From Pseudomonas sp. HMWF032 (GTDB taxonomy: Bacteria; Pseudomonadota; Gammaproteobacteria; Pseudomonadales; Pseudomonadaceae): DNA of 64,000 nt. The stretch lies in contig NZ_QAIG01000005.1 in assembly GCF_003060885.1 (NCBI RefSeq), forward strand, positions 129,732-193,731. Reading direction: 5' to 3'. Shown one piece after another: positions 47,260 through 56,656 of the stretch (positions within the stretch are counted from its first letter, which is position 1; each line of letters starts with the position of its first letter). The position numbers and the translations under genes are program-made. The notes under the pieces are model-generated. The model saw only the letters and a program-made list of their open reading frames with translations. It was not told the origin of the DNA and searched no databases.

Positions 47260-47286
47260 AGCCTGCTGCAAGGTGCGCAGCAGGCT
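47260..47286 (-). terminator. Hairpin after argB
   Basis: Perfect 10-bp inverted repeat AGCCTGCTGC / GCAGCAGGCT around a 7-base loop, 49 bases past the argB stop. No T-run; likely ends the coaBC-dut-algC-argB message. Confidence 0.5.
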
Positions 47287-47335
47287 ATCAGGCGGGCGAA
47301 TCAGCCACGATCAGCGGTCTGATTGGTGCCAGGCG

Positions 47336-48268
<933 letters not shown>

Positions 48269-48272
48269 TCAA

Positions 48273-50861
48273 TCAGAACGGCAGGTCGAGATCGGGCACC
48301 GTGCTGTACAGCTGGGCGCGGAAGATTTCCTTGATCCGTTCGAGTTCTTCTTCGGTTTCCGCCTCGAAGCGCAGCACCAGTACCGGCGTGGTATTGGAGG
48401 CACGCACCAGGCCCCAGCCTTTGGGGTAGTCGACGCGCACGCCGTCGAGGTTGGTGATGTTGCCGTCACCCCATACGCCGTCGCGTTGCAGGCGTTCGAT
48501 AATGCTGAACTTGCTCTGCTCGGTGACCTGGATGTTGATTTCCGGCGTGGCGATATCGTTGGGGAAGGCGCTGAACACGTGTTCGGCATCACGACGATCC
48601 TGGCTGAGAATTTCCAGCAGGCGGGCAGCCGCGTAGATGCCGTCATCAAAGCCGAACCAGCGTTCCTGAAAGAAAATGTGCCCGCTCATTTCGCCGGCCA
48701 GCAGCGCGCCAGTTTCCTTCATTTTTTTCTTGATCAGCGAGTGGCCTGTTTTCCACATCACCGGGCGTCCGCCATAGCCACTGATCAGCGGGGTCAGGCG
48801 GCGTGTGCATTTGACGTCGAAGATGATGTCGGCGCCAGGGTTGCGTGATACCACGTCCTTGGCAAACAGCATCAGCAGGCGGTCCGGATAGATGATGGTG
48901 CCAGTATTGGTTACCACGCCGACCCGGTCACCGTCGCCATCGAAGGCCAGGCCAAGGTCGGCTTTTTCTGCCTTTACTCTGGCGATCAGCGCTGCGAGGT
49001 TTTCCGGCTTGCCGGGGTCGGGGTGGTGATTGGGGAAGTTTCCATCGACCTCGCAGTACAGCGGAATCACCGAGCAGCCCAGCGATTCAATGAGTTTTGG
49101 GGCGATCACCCCGGCCACGCCATTGCCGCAGTCGACGACTACGCGCATGGGTTTGGCCATGGCGATGTCATCACGGATCTGCTTGAAGTAGCGCTCCAGC
49201 ACATCGACTTGTTCCACCGTGCCGACGCCACTGGCCAGGTCGTTGTTGTCGATACGTGCTTTCAGGGCCTGGATCTGTTCGTTGGCCAGGGTGTCGCCGG
49301 CGATGACGATCTTGAAGCCGTTGTAGTCGCGCGGGTTGTGGCTGCCGGTGAGCATCACGGCCGATTTGCCGCTGAGGATATGTCCGGCGTAATACACCAC
49401 GGGGGTTGGCACCATGCCGACATCGCTGACATGGCAGCCGCAATCAAGCAGGCCCTGGATCAGTTGTTGTGTCAGTTCCGGGCCGGACAGGCGACCGTCG
49501 CGGCCGACGGCGATATTCGGCTCACCTTGAGCCAGGCTTTGTGAGCCGATGGCGCGGCCGATCCAGTAGGCGGTTTCCGCATTCAAAGTGCGGCCGACCA
49601 CGCCGCGAATGTCGTAGGCGCGGAAGATATCAGCCGGCAGTTTGGGCGCTTTTACCTGCACCGGTGCAGGTGGGGACTCATCGAGGCCAAGCAGGTCCTG
49701 GTCTTCGTCAAGGATGTCAATGTCCAGAATGTCGGTGTCCTGAAACAGCGGATCCACCATGGGCGCAGGCTCAGGATGCGGACTTTGACGCTCCGGGCTG
49801 GTAGCGGGTGTAAGGCTGGTCTGTTCTGGGCCACGACGTGGCATGCGTGCCAGGTTCTGCGCCAGGCTGTCCAGGGTGGGTAAGTTCAAGCTGAAGGCTT
49901 TAACGGTCTTGCCAGCGGCCAGTTCCTTGAGCATTTTCCCCAGTTGCAATACATCGTCACGCAGGTGGCGTTGCAGGGTGCTCTGTACCAGGTACAAGCC
50001 AAGCAATGCGCCACCCAGTGCCAGCAGACCGGCGATGACCAGCAGCAGGGGTGACAGCGCCGATTCGGTAAGGGATGGGCCAGGAATGAAGCTGACTGTC
50101 CAGTTGGGGTTGCCAGTGCTGAATGACTGCGCAGTGCCTTGCGCTTCGCCGCGCTGGGCCAGTACTTGGGCGGCTGTGCTGTTGAATTGCTGGATCAGCT
50201 GGATCTGGCCGATTTCGGCCGGCATGACCGGCAGGTTGGCAAGCAGGCGCTCAAGGTCGACAGCCAGCAGCAGGGTGCCGTGCAGCGGCTCGCCTTCACT
50301 CAGGCGCAGCGGTGCGGCGCTATACACCAGCCAGCGCTGGCCGACCTTGTAGGCTTCCGGCGCGGGCGTCTGGCCGTTTTCGGCGCGACGCAGCATATCC
50401 AGCGCCGCAAAGTTCATCGGTGCGTTGCGGCCCATGTCCTGTACCGCCTGGCCGCGAGCATTGAGATGAGCATCAACCACGTTGTGCCAGTAGGTGAGGT
50501 TGCGTTCGGCTGCGCGCACCTGGGTGATGTCCTGGCTTTGCAGGGCTTGCAACAGTTGCGGGTTGCGGGCCGCGGCCTGGGTGTCAGCATTGAGTTGTTG
50601 CAAGGCTTTCTGCATGACGGCCGCCTGGCCACCACCCCAGGCCTGGCTGAGTTGTTGCGTCTGCTGCTGATTGGCGCTGTTGAGCGGGCCAAGCCAGAGC
50701 AATGCGCCGCCGAGTGCAATACCGATTGCGGCGGCGGCCAACCCAGGCAGCAAGGCACTGAAGTTGGATTTGGCCGCTTTGGGTTCGGCTGGACTGGCGG
50801 CCAGCTCGGCGCTCGGGATCGCGGTATCAGCGTCCTTTGCTGTGCGCTTGAAGAGTTTCAT
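48273..50861 (-). CDS. algC: Phosphomannomutase/phosphoglucomutase AlgC, long membrane-anchored form
   Basis: 862 residues. The C-terminal 460 or so are the full mutase: FRAYDIRGVVG (about 415), phospho-serine loop TGSHNPRDYNG, Mg loop DGDGDR, sugar loop GEMSGHIFF and phosphate loop RASNTTPV, making mannose-1-P and glucose-1-P for alginate, LPS and rhamnolipid. The N-terminal 400 carry two membrane segments (about 38-60 and 265-290) bracketing a periplasmic sensor-like domain, then a HAMP-like and acidic linker. An in-frame GTG at 49661 would give a 462-residue protein, close to the classical 463-residue AlgC, though without a visible ribosome site. Confidence 0.93.
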   Translation of the reverse strand: MKLFKRTAKDADTAIPSAELAASPAEPKAAKSNFSALLPGLAAAAIGIALGGALLWLGPLNSANQQQTQQLSQAWGGGQAAVMQKALQQLNADTQAAARNPQLLQALQSQDITQVRAAERNLTYWHNVVDAHLNARGQAVQDMGRNAPMNFAALDMLRRAENGQTPAPEAYKVGQRWLVYSAAPLRLSEGEPLHGTLLLAVDLERLLANLPVMPAEIGQIQLIQQFNSTAAQVLAQRGEAQGTAQSFSTGNPNWTVSFIPGPSLTESALSPLLLVIAGLLALGGALLGLYLVQSTLQRHLRDDVLQLGKMLKELAAGKTVKAFSLNLPTLDSLAQNLARMPRRGPEQTSLTPATSPERQSPHPEPAPMVDPLFQDTDILDIDILDEDQDLLGLDESPPAPVQVKAPKLPADIFRAYDIRGVVGRTLNAETAYWIGRAIGSQSLAQGEPNIAVGRDGRLSGPELTQQLIQGLLDCGCHVSDVGMVPTPVVYYAGHILSGKSAVMLTGSHNPRDYNGFKIVIAGDTLANEQIQALKARIDNNDLASGVGTVEQVDVLERYFKQIRDDIAMAKPMRVVVDCGNGVAGVIAPKLIESLGCSVIPLYCEVDGNFPNHHPDPGKPENLAALIARVKAEKADLGLAFDGDGDRVGVVTNTGTIIYPDRLLMLFAKDVVSRNPGADIIFDVKCTRRLTPLISGYGGRPVMWKTGHSLIKKKMKETGALLAGEMSGHIFFQERWFGFDDGIYAAARLLEILSQDRRDAEHVFSAFPNDIATPEINIQVTEQSKFSIIERLQRDGVWGDGNITNLDGVRVDYPKGWGLVRASNTTPVLVLRFEAETEEELERIKEIFRAQLYSTVPDLDLPF

Positions 50862-50944
50862 GCAGCGTCTCCTCGCAATTCATCCTGGACTGGATCGACA
50901 GGCCGTTGGTCGCGCCCTGCATTATCAGTAGGCTGTGGGGGTAA

Positions 50945-51400
50945 TCAGTGACTGCCGGAGTGACCGAAACCGCCTGCGCCACGTTGGGTTTCGTCAAATT
51001 GTTCGACCAGTTCGAAATGCGCCTGCACCACCGGTACCAGCACCAGTTGGGCGATACGTTCGCCGATGGCGATGGTGAATGGCGTCTGGCCACGGTTCCA
51101 GCACGACACCATCAATTCGCCCTGGTAGTCCGAGTCAATCAGGCCAACCAGATTGCCGAGCACGATACCGTGCTTATGACCCAGGCCCGAGCGCGGCAGG
51201 ATCATTGCGGCCAGGCCAGGGTCGCCGATGTAGATCGACAGACCGGTGGGGATCAGCACGGTTTGTCCAGGTTCCAGCACCAGCTCCTGCTTGAGCATGG
51301 CGCGCAGGTCGAGGCCGGCGGAGCCCGGTGTGGCGTAGTGCGGCAGCGGAAATTCGGTGCCCAGGCGCGGGTCGAGGATCTTGGCTTGTAAGGCGTGCAT
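50945..51400 (-). CDS. dut: dUTP diphosphatase (dUTPase)
   Basis: 151-residue trimeric enzyme hydrolysing dUTP to dUMP, keeping uracil out of DNA and feeding thymidylate synthesis. All five family motifs are seen, including GSAGLDLRA (about 26), [10 protein letters not shown] (about 69), [10 protein letters not shown] (about 86) and the C-terminal [12 protein letters not shown]. Between coaBC and algC, same strand. Confidence 0.97.
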   Translation of the reverse strand: MHALQAKILDPRLGTEFPLPHYATPGSAGLDLRAMLKQELVLEPGQTVLIPTGLSIYIGDPGLAAMILPRSGLGHKHGIVLGNLVGLIDSDYQGELMVSCWNRGQTPFTIAIGERIAQLVLVPVVQAHFELVEQFDETQRGAGGFGHSGSH

Positions 51401-51426
51401 ATCAGGCTCTGTTCGGTAAGTGGGCG

Positions 51427-52635
51427 TCAGCAGTTGGTCATGCGTTCGGCGATAAAACTCACCAGCTGGCGGGCAATCTTGCTTTTGCTGGTCTGGGCGA
51501 AGCTGCTCTGCTGGAGTTCACGGTCAATGATGGTGATGGCGTTTTCTTCGCTGTTGAAACCGATGCTGGGGTTGGCCACGTCATTGGCGACGATCAGGTC
51601 GAGGTTTTTGTCGCGCAGCTTGCGCGAGGCGTACTCCAGCAGGTTCTCGGTTTCGGCGGCAAAACCGACGCTGAACGGGCGGTCGCTGCGCCCTGCCAAC
51701 GTGGCGAGAATATCCGGGTTGCGCACCATTTGCAGGAGCAGGCCATCACCACTGGTGGGGTCTTTTTTCAATTTGTGCTGGGCGACCACTTCTGGGCGGT
51801 AATCAGCCACGGCAGCGGCGGCGATCAGCAGATCACAGGGCATCGCAGCTTCGCAGGCGGCGAGCATGTCGCGGGCGCTGGTGACGTTGATGCGGGTAAC
51901 GCGCTCGGGGGTGGGCAGGTGTACTGGGCCGCTGATCAGGGTGACTTTAGCGCCGGCCTCGGCTGCCGCTTCGGCGAGGGCAAAGCCCATCTTGCCGGAG
52001 CTGTGGTTGGTGATGTAGCGCACCGGATCAATGTTTTCCTGGGTAGGGCCGGCGGTGATCAGCACATGCTTGCCGGTCAGCGCCTGGTGCTGGAAGCAGT
52101 CGGCGGCGCATTGCACCAGCTGTTCGGCTTCGAGCATGCGGCCTGGGCCGATATCGCCGCAGGCCTGGCTGCCGGCAGCAGGGCCGAACAAGTGTAGGCC
52201 GCGTGCGGTCAGCAGTTGGGCGTTAGCCTGGGTCGCTGGGTCGCGCCACATGGCTTGGTTCATGGCGGGGGCCAGGGCTACAGGGGCGTCGGTGGCCAGC
52301 ACAAGGGTGGTTAGCAGGTCATCAGCGACGCCCTGGGCCAGGCGCGCCATCAGGTCGGCAGTGGCGGGGGCGATCAATACCAGATCGGCCCAGCGTGCCA
52401 GTTCGATATGGCCCATGGCGGCTTCGGCTTCGGGGTCGAGCAGATCAAGGTGCACCGGATGCCCGGATAGGGCCTGGAGGGTCAGCGGGGTGATGAATTC
52501 ACGACCGCCTTTAGTCATGACCACACGCACGTCTGCGTCCTGGTCCTTGAGTCGGCGAATCAGCTCTGCACTCTTATATGCGGCAATACCGCCGCCCACG
52601 CCAACAATGATGCGTTTCCGATACAGCCGCTGCAT
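51427..52635 (-). CDS. coaBC: Bifunctional phosphopantothenoylcysteine decarboxylase/synthetase
   Basis: 402 residues, also called Dfp; two steps of coenzyme A synthesis. N-terminal flavin decarboxylase CoaC (about 1-180) with [27 protein letters not shown] and [10 protein letters not shown]-terminal CoaB synthetase (about 190-402) with CGDIGPGRM in between, [20 protein letters not shown] and the KKDP motif. ATG 52635 (MQRLYRKR) is chosen over the open frame to 52812. Divergent from radC. Confidence 0.96.
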   Translation of the reverse strand: MQRLYRKRIIVGVGGGIAAYKSAELIRRLKDQDADVRVVMTKGGREFITPLTLQALSGHPVHLDLLDPEAEAAMGHIELARWADLVLIAPATADLMARLAQGVADDLLTTLVLATDAPVALAPAMNQAMWRDPATQANAQLLTARGLHLFGPAAGSQACGDIGPGRMLEAEQLVQCAADCFQHQALTGKHVLITAGPTQENIDPVRYITNHSSGKMGFALAEAAAEAGAKVTLISGPVHLPTPERVTRINVTSARDMLAACEAAMPCDLLIAAAAVADYRPEVVAQHKLKKDPTSGDGLLLQMVRNPDILATLAGRSDRPFSVGFAAETENLLEYASRKLRDKNLDLIVANDVANPSIGFNSEENAITIIDRELQQSSFAQTSKSKIARQLVSFIAERMTNC

Positions 52636-52825
52636 AGGCCTGCCTTTTATAGAGATGGATATACACCGCGACGCCGACACCTCCCCAGGCCGGTCGCCGC
52701 GCAAAAGTTGGGCTACGATAGCACAAGGGTTGTAAGCGAGTAGCGCTGCCAAGTGCTTGTCCGGCTTGGCTTTGCGCTCGCTGACGTGGCGCTTTGTCGC
52801 GCCTTTTAGCACACATGGAGGTGTG

Positions 52826-53500
52826 ATGAGTATTCGTGATTGGCCGGCAGCCGAGCGTCCACGGGAAAAACTCCTCGCTCAAGGCGCCGGCGCGCTCACC
52901 GATGCTGAATTGTTGGCAATTTTCTTGCGCACCGGAGTGGCCGGGCAGAGTGCTGTGGATCTGGCGCGTCACCTGCTGGGCGACTTCGGCAGCCTGCGTG
53001 CTTTGTTACAGGCCGACCTGTCTTCGTTCAGTCAGCGGCTAGGCCTGGGACCCGCCAAATTCGCCCAGTTGCAGGCTGTGCTGGAGATGGCACGTCGGCA
53101 CCTGGCCGAACAACTGCGCCGCGATTCCGCGTTAGAAAGCCCGCAGGCTGTGCGTGATTACCTGAAAGCGCTGCTACGGCATGAGCCACATGAGGTGTTC
53201 GGCTGTCTGTTTCTTGATGCCAAGCACCGGGTGCTGGCCTTTGAAGCGCTATTTCATGGCTCCATCGACAGTGCCAGCGTATACCCCAGGCAGGTAGTCA
53301 AGCGCGCCTTGGCGCACAACGCAGCGGCGTTGATCCTGACCCATAACCACCCGTCCGGTGTCGCCGAGCCCAGTCAGGCGGACCGGGTGTTGACCCGTCG
53401 CCTGAAAGAGGCGCTGGAGCTGGTGGATGTGCGTGTACTCGACCACTTTATCGTCGGTGACGGTGAGCCACTGTCGATGGCCGAGTACGGTTGGCTCTAG
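52826..53500 (+). CDS. radC: RadC family JAB-domain protein
   Basis: 224 residues. N-terminal helix-hairpin-helix (about 20-90) and C-terminal JAB/MPN domain with the metalloprotease-like motif [14 protein letters not shown] (about 173-186), complete for zinc. Once linked to DNA repair, but that role has been questioned; the function of chromosomal RadC is open. ATG 52826 follows ATGGAGG at 52815-52821. Terminator-like stem overlaps its stop. Confidence 0.92.
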   Translation: MSIRDWPAAERPREKLLAQGAGALTDAELLAIFLRTGVAGQSAVDLARHLLGDFGSLRALLQADLSSFSQRLGLGPAKFAQLQAVLEMARRHLAEQLRRDSALESPQAVRDYLKALLRHEPHEVFGCLFLDAKHRVLAFEALFHGSIDSASVYPRQVVKRALAHNAAALILTHNHPSGVAEPSQADRVLTRRLKEALELVDVRVLDHFIVGDGEPLSMAEYGWL

Positions 53501-53550
53501 GGGCTGTTACCGTTTTGTTCGCGGTCGCGCCGAACGGCAGCAGCCCCTAG
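53497..53550. terminator. Bidirectional hairpin between radC and the peptide-binding gene
   Basis: Outer perfect 10-bp arms CTAGGGGCTG / CAGCCCCTAG and inner CCGTT / AACGG. The arms contain the stop codons of both convergent genes (radC TAG and, on the other strand, TAG of the binding-protein gene). No T-run. Confidence 0.6.
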
Positions 53551-55136
53551 GGCTTCAGGCGTACCTTGGCAAAGTACTGGCGACCGAATGGGCTGACCTG
53601 ATAACCCTCGACCTGCTTGCGCGTCAGCGCGTAAGCCGTCGGGTGAGCGAGTGGTAGCCAGAGTGCCTGCTGCTGGATGATCCGTTGCGCCTCCTTATAA
53701 ATCTGGCTGCGCTGCGTCTGGTCGCTGGTGATTTTGCCGTCAGCGATCAGCTTGTCCAGCTGTGGGTCGCAATAGCGGGCGAAGTTCAGCCCGGATTCAA
53801 GCGAGGCGCAGGCAAACTGCGGCGTGAGGAAGTTGTCCGGATCGCCGTTGTCACCGGCCCAGCCCATAAACAGCAGGTCATGTTCGCCGGTCTTGGCGCG
53901 GCGAATCAGCTCGCCCCATTCAATGACGCGAATTTCCGCTTTGATGCCGACCTTGGCAAGGTCAGCTTGTAGCAGTTGCGCACCCAGGCTCGGGTTGGGG
54001 TTGAGCACGCTGCCAGTGGGGCGGGTCCAGATGGTGGTGCTGAAGCCATCGGCCAGGCCGGCCTGCTTGAGCAGGTCGCGGGCTTTTTGCGGATCATGCG
54101 GGTAGCCAGGTAACTCGCTGGCGTAGCTCCAGGTATTGGGCGGGTAGGGGCCGTTAGCTGCTTCGGCACTGTTCTCGAATACCGCCTTGAGGTAGCTGGT
54201 TTTGTCGAAGGCCAGGTTGATTGCCTGGCGCACGGCGGGTTGGTCCAGCGGCGGGTGCTGACTGTTGATACCGACGAAGGCAGTCATAAAGGCTGCGGTA
54301 TGTGCGCTCTGCAGATTGTTATCACCGCTGATTGCCTGAATATCCTGCGGTTTTGGTGACAGGGCGATATGGCATTCGCCGCGGCGAAGTTTCTGCAGGC
54401 GCACGTTGGCGTCGGGGGTGATGGCGAACACCAGATTGTCTACCGCAGGTTTGCCCGCGAAGTAACTCGGGTTGGCGCTGTAACGTACGCTGGCATCCTT
54501 CTGAAAGCGCTTGAAGACAAATGGCCCGCTGCCAATCGGCTGGCTGTTGAGCGCTTCCGGGGTGCCGGCCGCCAGCAGTTGCGCGGCGTATTCGGCGGAA
54601 TAAATAGAGGCGAAGCCCATGCTCAGGGTGGCCAGGAAGGTCGCGTCCGGGCGGTTAAGGTTAAAGCGCAGGCTGTGTTCGCCAGTTTTGTCGATGGATT
54701 TGATCAGGCTTGGCAGCTGCATCGACTGCGCATGAGGGTAGCCGCTGGGCGCAACCTTGTGCCACGGATGGGCCGGGTCGAGCATGCGTTGAAAGCTGAA
54801 CAGCACGTCGTCGGCATTCAATAGGCGGCTGGGGTTGAAATAGTCAGTGTGGTGAAACTGTACGTCCGGGCGCAGGGTGAAACTGTAGCTCAGGCCATTC
54901 GCGCTGACCTCCCAGGCCTGCGCCAGGCTCGGCTGCAATGTGCCGCTGGCGGCATCGAAATCCACCAGGCGGTTCATCAGCACGTCAGCCGAGGCGTTGG
55001 TGGTGGTCAGCGAATTGTACTGCACCACGTCGAAACCATCCGGGCTGGCCTCCGTGCAGACGCTGAGCGTGTTGGCCTGGGCCAGGATAGGAGCCAGTAG
55101 CGGGGCGAGCAGCAGCGGTAGGGTGGCAAGACGCAT
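53547..55136 (-). CDS. ABC transporter periplasmic substrate-binding protein (dipeptide/oligopeptide type)
   Basis: 529 residues of SBP_bac_5 (DppA/OppA) type. Signal peptide MRLATLPLLLAPLLAPILAQ (cleaved after about residue 21). Family motifs: TLSVCTEASPDGFDVVQYNS after cleavage, AQAWEVSANGLSYSFTLRPD (about 67-86) and RQAINLAFDKTSYLKAVF (about 302-319). No permease or ATPase gene is beside it, so it is an orphan receptor that must share a transporter elsewhere. Ligand probably di- or oligopeptides, inferred only from the family. Confidence 0.9.
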   Translation of the reverse strand: MRLATLPLLLAPLLAPILAQANTLSVCTEASPDGFDVVQYNSLTTTNASADVLMNRLVDFDAASGTLQPSLAQAWEVSANGLSYSFTLRPDVQFHHTDYFNPSRLLNADDVLFSFQRMLDPAHPWHKVAPSGYPHAQSMQLPSLIKSIDKTGEHSLRFNLNRPDATFLATLSMGFASIYSAEYAAQLLAAGTPEALNSQPIGSGPFVFKRFQKDASVRYSANPSYFAGKPAVDNLVFAITPDANVRLQKLRRGECHIALSPKPQDIQAISGDNNLQSAHTAAFMTAFVGINSQHPPLDQPAVRQAINLAFDKTSYLKAVFENSAEAANGPYPPNTWSYASELPGYPHDPQKARDLLKQAGLADGFSTTIWTRPTGSVLNPNPSLGAQLLQADLAKVGIKAEIRVIEWGELIRRAKTGEHDLLFMGWAGDNGDPDNFLTPQFACASLESGLNFARYCDPQLDKLIADGKITSDQTQRSQIYKEAQRIIQQQALWLPLAHPTAYALTRKQVEGYQVSPFGRQYFAKVRLKP

Positions 55137-55485
55137 GGCAAACTCCTGACAAGGTAGGCGCGCGGGCGAAGGTCATACCCTAGGTCATTATCCGGCGGCA
55201 GGGCAATCAGTCTTGGCGACGAGCGGTCGATCTGCGTTATGGCCGCTGCCGGCTGGGCCTGGGTGCTGGAATTGCGAGTTGGTCTTTGCCGGGTAAAGTG
55301 CGTTTAACCTTGTTGCGCTGGGGGCTTTCTGGTATAAAGCAGCGCTCTTTTGTAGGGGCCCGGTTCTTGCGCTTTCAGGTACGGCCGGTAAGACCCTCGA
55401 GATACGCGGCGCTGAGCGCCAATGACATTGAGTTTAAGCGGCCAACCCATGCCGGGTTGGGCATGTGGTTTTAGAGGGCTGAGGC
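55137..55485 (+). other. Gap of 349 bases: leader and promoter region of rpmB-rpmG
   Basis: No gene is seen. It holds the upstream side of the binding-protein gene, the promoter given separately (55310-55338) and a leader of about 140 bases. Within the leader, CCAACCC-ATGCC-GGGTTGG (55442-55460) forms a 7-bp stem 25 bases before rpmB, and GGCGCT/AGCGCC around 55410-55421 can pair. Such stems could allow attenuation or ribosomal-protein feedback. Confidence 0.6.
55310..55338 (+). promoter_or_regulatory. Sigma-70 promoter for rpmB-rpmG
   Basis: TTGTTG (55310-55315), 17-base spacer, TATAAA (55333-55338). Spacing is ideal and the boxes are near consensus; transcription should begin near 55345. 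Confidence 0.65.
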
Positions 55486-55722
55486 ATGTCGAGAGTCTGT
55501 CAAGTTACCGGTAAGGGTCCGGTAACCGGGAATAACATTTCCCACGCAAACAACAAAACCCGTCGTCGTTTCCTGCCGAACCTGCAGCATCATCGCTTCT
55601 GGGTCGAGTCTGAGAACCGTTTCGTGCGTCTGCGCGTTTCTGCCAAAGGCATGCGTTGCATCGACAAGCGTGGTATTGACGTGGTTCTGTCCGAGCTGCG
55701 CGCTCGCGGCGAAAAGGTTTAA
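55486..55722 (+). CDS. rpmB: 50S ribosomal protein L28
   Basis: 78 residues, starting [20 protein letters not shown], the family hallmark with [17 protein letters not shown] next. Part of the large ribosomal subunit. Followed after 10 bases by rpmG, the usual pairing. Confidence 0.98.
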   Translation: MSRVCQVTGKGPVTGNNISHANNKTRRRFLPNLQHHRFWVESENRFVRLRVSAKGMRCIDKRGIDVVLSELRARGEKV

Positions 55723-55732
55723 GGAGAAAGTC

Positions 55733-55888
55733 ATGCGTGAATTGATCCGTTTGATCTCGAGTGCCGGTACTGGTCACTTCTACACTACCGACAAAAACAA
55801 GCGCACCACTCCGGACAAAATCGAAATCAAAAAATTCGATCCGGTTGTGCGTAAGCACGTGATCTACAAGGAAGGCAAGATCAAGTAA
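55733..55888 (+). CDS. rpmG: 50S ribosomal protein L33
   Basis: 51 residues, [20 protein letters not shown] start, basic. The family's zinc-binding cysteines are absent, so this is the zinc-independent (C-minus) form. AAGGAGAAAG at 55721-55730 is a strong ribosome site. The longer frame open to 55670 is ignored. Confidence 0.98.
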   Translation: MRELIRLISSAGTGHFYTTDKNKRTTPDKIEIKKFDPVVRKHVIYKEGKIK

Positions 55889-55907
55889 TTGATCTGGCTC
55901 CTTGCCG

Positions 55908-55936
55908 AAAAAGCCCGCCACTATGGCGGGCTTTTT
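55908..55936 (+). terminator. Rho-independent terminator after rpmG
   Basis: Stem AAAAAGCCCGCCA / TGGCGGGCTTTTT with CTA loop and a T5 tail. Ends the rpmB-rpmG message 20 bases past the stop. Confidence 0.92.
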
Positions 55937-55993
55937 CTTGCCTGAAATTCAGTCCAGATAGGGCTTGCCGCTGGTTGCTGGAAGTCCCGGGCA

Positions 55994-56017
55994 ATAAAAA
56001 GCCCGCGCAAGGCGGGC
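55994..56017 (-). terminator. Rho-independent terminator after the cupin gene
   Basis: Read on the minus strand: GCCCGC-CTTGC-GCGGGC followed by TTTTTATT. It lies 24 bases beyond the cupin stop. Confidence 0.82.
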
Positions 56018-56040
56018 AAAGGGTGACGCATGAATAGCGA

Positions 56041-56406
56041 TCAGTTGCTGGCTTGCTCGAAGATCACATAGACCTTGCGGCACGGCTCCAGCACTTCCCA
56101 GGTGCCGGAGAAACCTGCCGGGATCACGAAACGGTCGCCGGCGCACAGGGTCTTGGCGTTGCCGTCTTTGTCGCGCAGGACTGATACGCCCTGCAGAATT
56201 TCGCAGTACTCGTGTTCGGTATAGTTGATGGTCCAGTGGCCGATGTCGCCCTCCCATATCCCCGCATTGAACTGCCCGCAGGGGCTGCCGTAGTGGTTGC
56301 GCACACTTTGCTCGGGGTCACCCTTGAGGACTTTTTCCGCCGCTGGGCGATAGTGCTCCGGGGGGGTGGTGGCGGTGGCGAAGTCGACGATCTGTTCGAT
56401 GTTCAT
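56041..56406 (-). CDS. Cupin domain protein
   Basis: 121 residues with a small beta-barrel: YTEHEYCEILQGVSVLRD (about 62-79) includes a His-Glu-Glu-like pattern of cupin motif 1, then AGDRFVIPAGFSGTWEV (motif 2). Metal ligands are partly recognisable. ATG 56406 (MNIEQIVD) is chosen: the frame is open to 56916 but that part overlaps the aldehyde dehydrogenase. Divergent from the dehydrogenase, suggesting a shared regulatory region. Function unknown; small cupins of this sort (DUF861-like) occur beside amine catabolism genes. Confidence 0.85.
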   Translation of the reverse strand: MNIEQIVDFATATTPPEHYRPAAEKVLKGDPEQSVRNHYGSPCGQFNAGIWEGDIGHWTINYTEHEYCEILQGVSVLRDKDGNAKTLCAGDRFVIPAGFSGTWEVLEPCRKVYVIFEQASN

Positions 56407-56656
56407 AAGCAGGTCCGGTTGGGAGTGTGCGCCTGTCTGGCCAGGCTTGTTGTCGGTTAGGGTGGATGTTTTTGGCAGTCTATGTTTAATAAAGCACACA
56501 TAACAAGGCGAGTTTGCCAGTTTTTGTAAAAAATATTGGAAGTGTGCAGGCCTCTGGTTTAGTGTTGCCGGCAGGATTGGGCCGTAAGGTCCATGCAGAA
56601 TAATTGACAGCGCAGCGGCCACTTGCGGCGCTTTACTAGCGATAGAGGATGTAGCA
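56407..56656. promoter_or_regulatory. Divergent cupin / aldehyde dehydrogenase control region
   Basis: 250-base AT-richer gap. It must contain start sites for both genes. AT-rich segments at about 56480-56505 and 56520-56545 are likely promoter areas, but no box pair could be fixed. AGAGGATG at 56644-56651 gives the dehydrogenase ribosome site. Confidence 0.45.

Noticed and set aside
49659..49661. GTG 49661 as the only start of algC
   Set aside because: There is no ribosome site before it and the longer frame carries a coherent membrane and periplasmic region; kept only as a possible second start.
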